Positions 58,784-64,000 of a DNA stretch of 64,000 nucleotides are shown in pieces. The position numbers and the translations under genes are program-made. The DNA comes from Cryptomeria japonica (taxonomy: Eukaryota > Streptophyta > Pinopsida > Cupressales > Cupressaceae), in contig NC_081406.1 of assembly GCF_030272615.1 (NCBI RefSeq), forward strand, positions 258,901,386-258,965,385, in the 5' to 3' direction. The notes under the pieces were generated by a model. It was given only the letters and a program-made list of their open reading frames with translations. It did no database searches and was not told the origin of the DNA. Every line of letters begins with the position of its first letter. Position 1 is the stretch's first letter.

Positions 58784-59919
58784 TGTAGTGGAGGAAATTT
58801 TTCACCTCAAAGATGATAAACCCAAGAGGAAAAATTGATCCTCCAGTACATCACTTATACAAGCGTTGAGGGTGAGCCAGGGGTTGAAAATAACAAACTA
58901 AGTAATAGACTAGAAACAAGCCTCCCAGATGATTATGTTGAGTCTCTATCCTTGGGACAAGCATGTGGAGTTGGGACACCAGCGCGGCACACTGTCATCC
59001 TATACGAACGGGACACAGAAGCCATACAAAAATTAGAAAATGACTAAACTGACTAACTAGATAGTACGGAAAATGAAATAAATAAAATATTGTAGAATAC
59101 AAAATGAAAGAGTAAGATAAGGAAGGATAATAAAAACTCACAATTGGTCCAAGATAGAGTCCTCTTGCAAGATGATAGCTTTTCCACCACTGCAAGCCTA
59201 CACACAAGCAAGAAGGGAAAATATTGGGGTTGCTTTTTTGAGTCTGCCTAAGTTAGATCCCCGTTTTGGTGTTTCCACCCCCACAGGCAACTCATAGAAT
59301 AGCCATGGGAAAGAGAAAATGAACTAGAGATAAAATGATAAATAAAATATAGATATGATAATAGATTCAAAGTAAAGAAATGAAAACGTGTAAACAAATT
59401 GAGTACATGTGAGTAAACTCCCCTTCTATGATTTGTGAAGATGACACTATGAGTTTCTCAAGAGACTACAACAATGGTGGACTGTAAGTGTTGGAAAATT
59501 TGTGAATGTTTCTCATGAATATCGCCAAGAGCCCCAACCAGCAAGAAGTGATCTAAAAATGCCAAAAGATCCCAAAAATGCCATCAAATAGGAGAGATAT
59601 AGGCTCTGGACCAAAAACTAATGTTGGTGGGCACATGCAGGGGCATTACAATTCCTTCCGGGCATAGGCGTAATGCTCAAATGGCCGCCTATGGACTATT
59701 AGATTTGCAAGATGCTAGCGAGTTGTGTAGACGTCACCATGCCATGCTATAGTCCCAAAGGTGACAGGTTGAGAGAGTTAGTGAAATACTTGTTTGAAGA
59801 TGACAAAGTGATCCCAAGTGGGCAAAAGGACAAAGATGGTGGTACATGACCTTCGATGATATGGAGGAAAGCACCATTTGTTGCGATGAATTATGCTACG
59901 TGTTATTTTTGATATTACA
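58784..59919 (-). repeat. 5' LTR of element D
   Basis: 1136 bp; minus-strand start TGTAATATCAAAAATAAC, end CCTCCACTACA directly before the primer-binding-like site. Direct repeat of 50915-52054 with substitutions and small indels. Confidence 0.88.
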
Positions 59920-60539
59920 GAGGTGATAAGGCCACAATGAATGTGAAAGACTGAACTCAAGACATGATATAGTCAACACGTTAGTGATAAACGTCGGACA
60001 AAAGGATGTAGACTATATTGCAATTCTGAAATATGAGAATGACGATTGAAAAAGGGATTGATTTTTTATTCGATTGATTTGATGAACGGGATGATGAATT
60101 GAATGAAAGGACTAAATGATTGACCTAAAAAAGGATAACTGATTCAATACGATGGCCACCCAAAAAGGACTAGAGATGAAGGATCAAATGACTCAATTCA
60201 GTTATACTGGTTGACCAATTTCAGACTCAATTAATATTGGATAATTCAGCTCATGACACAATTGATTGGATAAAAAGATCAATTGAATGAAAGATTAATC
60301 CCTGACTTAGGAAAGATGTAATGATGATAGTGATATGGAAGGCAGAAAATGATGAAGGGTCCAAAAATTAACGATAATGATGGCATAAAATCGAAATGAT
60401 GTCTAAGATGACTCAAAAACTAGGATAATCAATGTGATGATGCAAAGCGAGACCTCAATAGATGGTAATGACGATGCAATGGGACCACTAAAAATTTTGA
60501 ACTACAAGAAAACCTGTTGAACTTGGCTCACTTCTGGAT

Positions 60540-61070
60540 GTGAAGTCGTCGTTCTAGGCAGCATTCTCATGGTTTTTGACAATAAACCCATGGTTTTGAC
60601 AAACTCGGTAAAACTGGAGATACGAAATAGTGTTCCAGTCGTTCTGGGATGCAAACCTGCTATTTTGTGACTAGGTAAACTGGCCTGGAAAAATACATTC
60701 CTGCTATTTTCAAAGACTTGGTAACTGATTTGGAAATTTGGATGCAAACCCACTATTTGGTAAATATGATAAACCGATTGAGCAAATAAATAACATTTCC
60801 AATGTTTCAACTAGCTGAGCAAACTAACTTGGAAAAACAACAACGTTCTTACCATTTTAGGAGACCTAGAAAATGACTCAAGTGAGAGGCATTCTGACCA
60901 CTTCAAAGTGCAAACCCACTACTTCACACACATGATAGATTGACTCAAGTAAATAACATTCCCATCATCTTGGGATGTAATCCGATGGTTTCGATACAAC
61001 GAACTCGTAGTTTCTAAGAGAATGAAATGGTGAAATGGACTGCAAACTCGTTATTTTGGGCAATTTTTCA
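60540..61070 (-). repeat. Degenerate ~40-bp-period repeats in the leader of element E
   Basis: On the plus strand, words of the type ACATTCCNNCTATTTT (near 60700, 60790, 60842, 60957) alternate with GCAAACCCACTATTT (60651, 60744, 60910, 61042). Spacing is irregular, roughly 40-90 bp. Spacers vary while the words are kept, as in the phased arrays of C, but the words are different. Confidence 0.6.
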
Positions 61071-61436
61071 AACTTCAATTTTGGCAAAAGATAGTAACAC
61101 AAAAAGAACGACAAACATACAAGAAAAATGTCTAACTCAAATGGAAGATGAGAGCCTCGATTAGCCCATAGTGATTTACTGGTATGAACAAACAAAACGC
61201 AGTTGTAACCATGTACTTCCTAGGTTGGAAAGATGCTACTACTTGTTGAGTCCCCACTTGGATTACTCCATATAATTAGACAAAGTGGATAGAAAGAGAT
61301 TTTAGTGGCATTGGCTCCCCCACTATGACACACACTTCTTGGGCACACCAAAATCTCATACCTCTAAGATCTGGAGATCTTATGAACCAAGGGACATTTG
61401 TCTCAATAATGAATTGTACAAATCAGGGCGGCTTGA

Positions 61437-61449
61437 GAGGTCTGACCTC
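61437..61449 (-). promoter_or_regulatory. Leader palindrome GAGGTCNGACCTC in element E
   Basis: GAGGTCTGACCTC within the GC-richer leader block, matching GAGGTCGGACCTC at 2265-2277 in element C in a similar leader position. It could be a dimer-forming RNA stem-loop or a protein site; no function is shown. Confidence 0.5.
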
Positions 61450-62003
61450 CTCCACCAGTAAATAAATGGTTTTTGGGCTACTACAACGTTAGTGTTTAGT
61501 TTGAATCCGGGGAAGCCAACACCTTGCATGCACCAAGACAATTGTATTTTGAGTAGATTGACAAGAACGACAAAAGCTAATACCAGCGGGCTATGGCTTT
61601 TGTCTCACCCTCATTTATATAGCAGACTGGATTAAATTATCGCTTGATTCGTTCCCTCTCACCGGAGTATAGCACTAGGAGGCAAGCTCGCTAATAAGAT
61701 AGTACATGTTCTCTTACACCCAAGGTCACCCAAAGGCATGAGGGGAGAGGATACTTGTATGCTATCTTAGGGATCTACTCTAAACAATGAAGATACAACA
61801 AACAAGGTTAATTCCTCTTAAGGAATTGAAGTGTTTTCTAACTAAGAAGAAGCCACATTGTTCATTTTAACCAAAAAAAGTTTACAAGTGCACCCCTTAT
61901 TGGAAGTCCTACAAGAAACAAGGTAGATGTTTGATTTTTGGGGTCTTCTACTATCAAATCTGTATAAACGTTAGTGAAAAATAACAAAACAACAAAAAAT
62001 TAA

Positions 62004-63635
62004 TGGTGGACACATAAATCTGTCCACTTAATTAAATGAATACTTAGTATTTATTTGATTATTTAGCCATCAATGAAAAATTAACTAAATTAATATTTAA
62101 TTAATTCACCCTAGCCCTCTTCTTCTATTAATTAAATAAATGATTCAATTTATTTGATTTAATTCACTTAACCAAATTCAGACAATTAATTAAATAAATA
62201 AAACATATTTATTTAATTAATCCCTCCCTACACTTTTAAATAAATAAACATTTATTTAAATCCCCTTTATCCTTCACCCACTTGCATTTTCCTAAAAAGG
62301 CAAGTTGCACACACATTTAAATAAATGAAATCCCTATCCACTTGCATTCTCCTACAAGTGCAAGTTGCACCACTATTTTAAATAAATGAATTATTTATTT
62401 AAAATCTCATTTATCCTCACCCACTTGAAACCTTTAATGGCTTCCTTCTAGAGTCTTCTTAAGCCTTTAATGGTTTCCCTCAAAGTTTTCAGGCCTTTAA
62501 AGGTTTCCTTCTAGAGTCCGCTTAAGCCTATTTACTTAATTAAATCCCCCTCTCACATTTAAATAAATGAATATTTATTTAAATATCTATCCAAATGCAA
62601 TTTGTCCTAAAAATCTCCCTCACTTGCATTCTCCTACAAAATCCACTTGCAAACTAACCCTTCTTCTAGAATATTCTAATCCATTCTAATTAGCCTAATT
62701 CCCTCCTAATCATTTGCAGTTTCCTTAAGAAGGAATAACTTCTCAAAAACATGCAAAGTCTTCATAGAGCATTAAAATATTTATTTCTTCAACAAGATAA
62801 CCTCCAAAGTCTTCCAAAACTTGTAAGTCTCTTACATAACCATTAATGGTTAACTCAACCTTGACCCTTGGTTAGAGACTTTCTCTCTAACTTAACCATC
62901 ATTTTAACTCATGGGTCTCTTCAAGCATTCATTGTTTTAACCATGGTTATCCCTTTAACTCTTGCTTAAGAGTTTATCCTTTGGATAAAAGCTTTATCCA
63001 CTAACTCAACCCCAACCCAACCCCCTAGGGTAACTATCATGTCCCTTCAAGAATTTAATGCCTCTTCTATCTCCTCTCAAGCCTTCTCATGGTGACACTT
63101 GTCAACATGAGATAGGGTTGAAAGTATCACATGGATTTAGGATCATTCAATCCTAGCCCTTATTAAGATAATTTAATCTTAACCATCTAATTTCCTATTT
63201 CTTCTATAAATAGAATCTCATTCCTCAAGCAAAGGGGGAAGCATTTTTTAGTATGCATTTTTTAGTATTGTTATTATACTTACATTATCATATAAGAGCT
63301 TTTCTCATAGAAATCTTGTTCTAGCATTTGCATATTAATAGGAAGTTTGTCATATTCAACCATTTGAATATCCACTTGGCATCCATAGTTAGTGCTAAAG
63401 CTAAGAGCCACACTCAAACATTTGGATCTTGGAGAGGAGAAGAATAAGGGAGAACCATCAAGCATCATGGGAGCATCTTAGGGAGTCTTCTTATTCCTCT
63501 TTCACTTCGTATGATTTTATCTCTTTTGATATGTATGTGAAGGATTTTAGTTCATTTGTGTTGGTTTTTGGTTGGAACTAACTTATTAACATGTGAACTT
63601 GTGTTTTTGGCTTGTGTCCCATTTTCCATGCATCA
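62004..63635 (+). repeat. 5' LTR of element F (Ty3, Tat-like), inserted in E
   Basis: About 1.63 kb, opening TGGTGGACAC and ending ATGCATCA. It has the AT-rich ATTTATTTAATTAA opening, a TATA box CTATAAATAG (63204-63213), and the stretch ATTCAATCCTAGCCCTT shared with the solo LTR in element B. A primer-binding-like site follows, so this is read as the 5' LTR of an element that continues past the window end. The exact first base is uncertain by about 3 bp. Confidence 0.7.
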
Positions 63636-63637
63636 CT

Positions 63638-63655
63638 TTGGTGAACCTGGCATGA
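63638..63655 (+). promoter_or_regulatory. Primer-binding-like site of element F
   Basis: TTGGTGAACCTGGCATGA, just after the LTR end. The minus-strand site of element D at the same relative position reads GTGAACCCGACATGAA, so both probably use the same tRNA, which was not identified. Confidence 0.65.
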
Positions 63656-64000
63656 ATTCCTTTTTGGGCATAAAAAGAACTTCATTTTCTTTTGGTGTTT
63701 AAAAGGAATCTCTTTTTTTTTTGTTACAAAGTGATTAAAAAGAACTCATTTCCTTTTTGGGCATAAAAAGAACTTCATTTTCTTTTGGTTTTTAAAAGGA
63801 ATCTCATTTTCTTTTTGTTACAAAGGGATTAAAAAGAACTCATTTTCTTTTTTGGGCCTAAAAAGAACTTCATTTTCTTTTGGTGTTTAAAAGGAACGTC
63901 ATTTTATTTTTGTTACAAGGGATCAAAAAGAACTCATTTTCTTTTTTGGGCCTAAAAAGAACTTCATTTTCTTTTGGTGTTTAAAATGAATCTAATTTTT
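63655..64000 (+). repeat. ~94-bp tandem repeat in leader of element F, runs off window
   Basis: Units contain TTTTTGGGCATAAAAAGAAC, then TTCTTTTGGTGTTTAAAAGG and GTTACAAAGNGATTAAAAAG. The TTTTTGGG word starts at 63661, 63754, 63849 and 63943, so the period is 93-95 bp with nearly four copies seen. Copies are very similar. The array starts directly after the primer site and continues beyond the window. Confidence 0.88.

Larger units (their letters stand above)
50915..59919 (-). mobile_element. Element D: RT-less Ty3 (Tat-like) element, minus strand, nested in E
   Basis: About 9.0 kb, with LTRs at 58784-59919 (5', 1136 bp) and 50915-52054 (3', 1140 bp). The flanks gagat (50910-50914) and gaggt (59920-59924) are a target duplication with one mismatch. 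A primer-binding-like site (minus GTGAACCCGACATGAA, about 58763-58779) follows the 5' LTR. The polypurine tract CTGGGGGCAAAA (minus, 52055-52066) precedes the 3' LTR. Gag and protease traces are present. No reverse transcriptase, RNase H or integrase was recognised between protease and the 3' LTR. LTRs differ by several percent, more than in C. Broken, with several breaks. The leader is only about 220 bp, unlike C and E. Confidence 0.85.
49784..62003 (-). mobile_element. Element E: Tat-like Ty3 remnant, minus strand, split by D
   Basis: Its minus-strand leader is at 59920-62003 and its gag N-terminal part at 49784-50914; element D lies between. The leader contains a GC-richer block at 61200-61700 that resembles the leader block of C, including the palindrome GAGGTCNGACCTC (61437-61449). 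The gag traces resemble the N-terminal part of the C gag (MVDKIIESHKNLIFANMVAQ versus LVEEIMRRDRQYFLNMMAQ in C). The 5' LTR is not seen: LTR F starts where it would be expected. The left end is undefined and no polymerase region was found. Broken, with several breaks and two insertions. Confidence 0.6.

Noticed and set aside
50915-59919. 1.14-kb repeat read as two solo elements or a duplication
   Set aside because: Primer-binding-like site and polypurine tract at the inner edges plus matching outer flanks make them one LTR pair.

Overview
The window looks like nuclear DNA of a large, repeat-rich plant genome, most likely a gymnosperm (conifer-like). Almost everything is LTR retrotransposon, inserted one into another. 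The only convincing host gene is a six-exon FAD-dependent monooxygenase at 14252-17291. Species cannot be named from the sequence alone. Organism and lineage calls rest on motif recognition; no database search was possible.

Layout. 384-13134 is element C, a young-looking Ty3 element of the non-chromodomain (Tat/Athila-like) type. It has 770-bp LTRs that differ at about five positions by eye and a near-perfect 5-bp target duplication. It carries one long gag-protease ORF and a second ORF ending in an integrase C-terminal tail. No reverse transcriptase, RNase H or integrase core is present. On the opposite strand, between the second ORF and the 3' LTR, lies a plant mobile domain (PMD, MAIN/MAIL-like) coding region that appears to have its own TATA-like box and splice-like signals. 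Three phased arrays (about 20-bp period, core GCGTCTGTG) lie in C. Two are in the sense leader and one is upstream of the antisense PMD region, and all read the same way relative to the coding region downstream of them. 13135-20586 holds the host gene, duplicated sequence just upstream of it, and a minus-strand LTR fragment.

20587-35642 is a minus-strand Copia element (A) with a second Copia element (B, 23574-32219) inside it. B itself contains a 1.6-kb Ty3-type solo LTR (27531-29136), so there are three insertion layers. 35643-39859 and 47755-49780 flank a chromodomain-type Ty3 element (G, 39860-47754, TSD tattg) that landed in old, eroded retroelement sequence. 49784-62003 is a minus-strand Tat-like element (E), split by another RT-less minus-strand element (D, 50915-59919) and cut on its 5' side by a plus-strand LTR (F, from 62004). 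F's leader begins with a ~94-bp tandem repeat that runs off the window.

How it works together. C and D both keep gag and protease sequence but no polymerase, so they would have depended on reverse transcriptase and integrase from related elements. C's low LTR divergence suggests this was recent. The most unusual features are the antisense PMD unit and the 20-bp arrays shared by both transcription directions of C.
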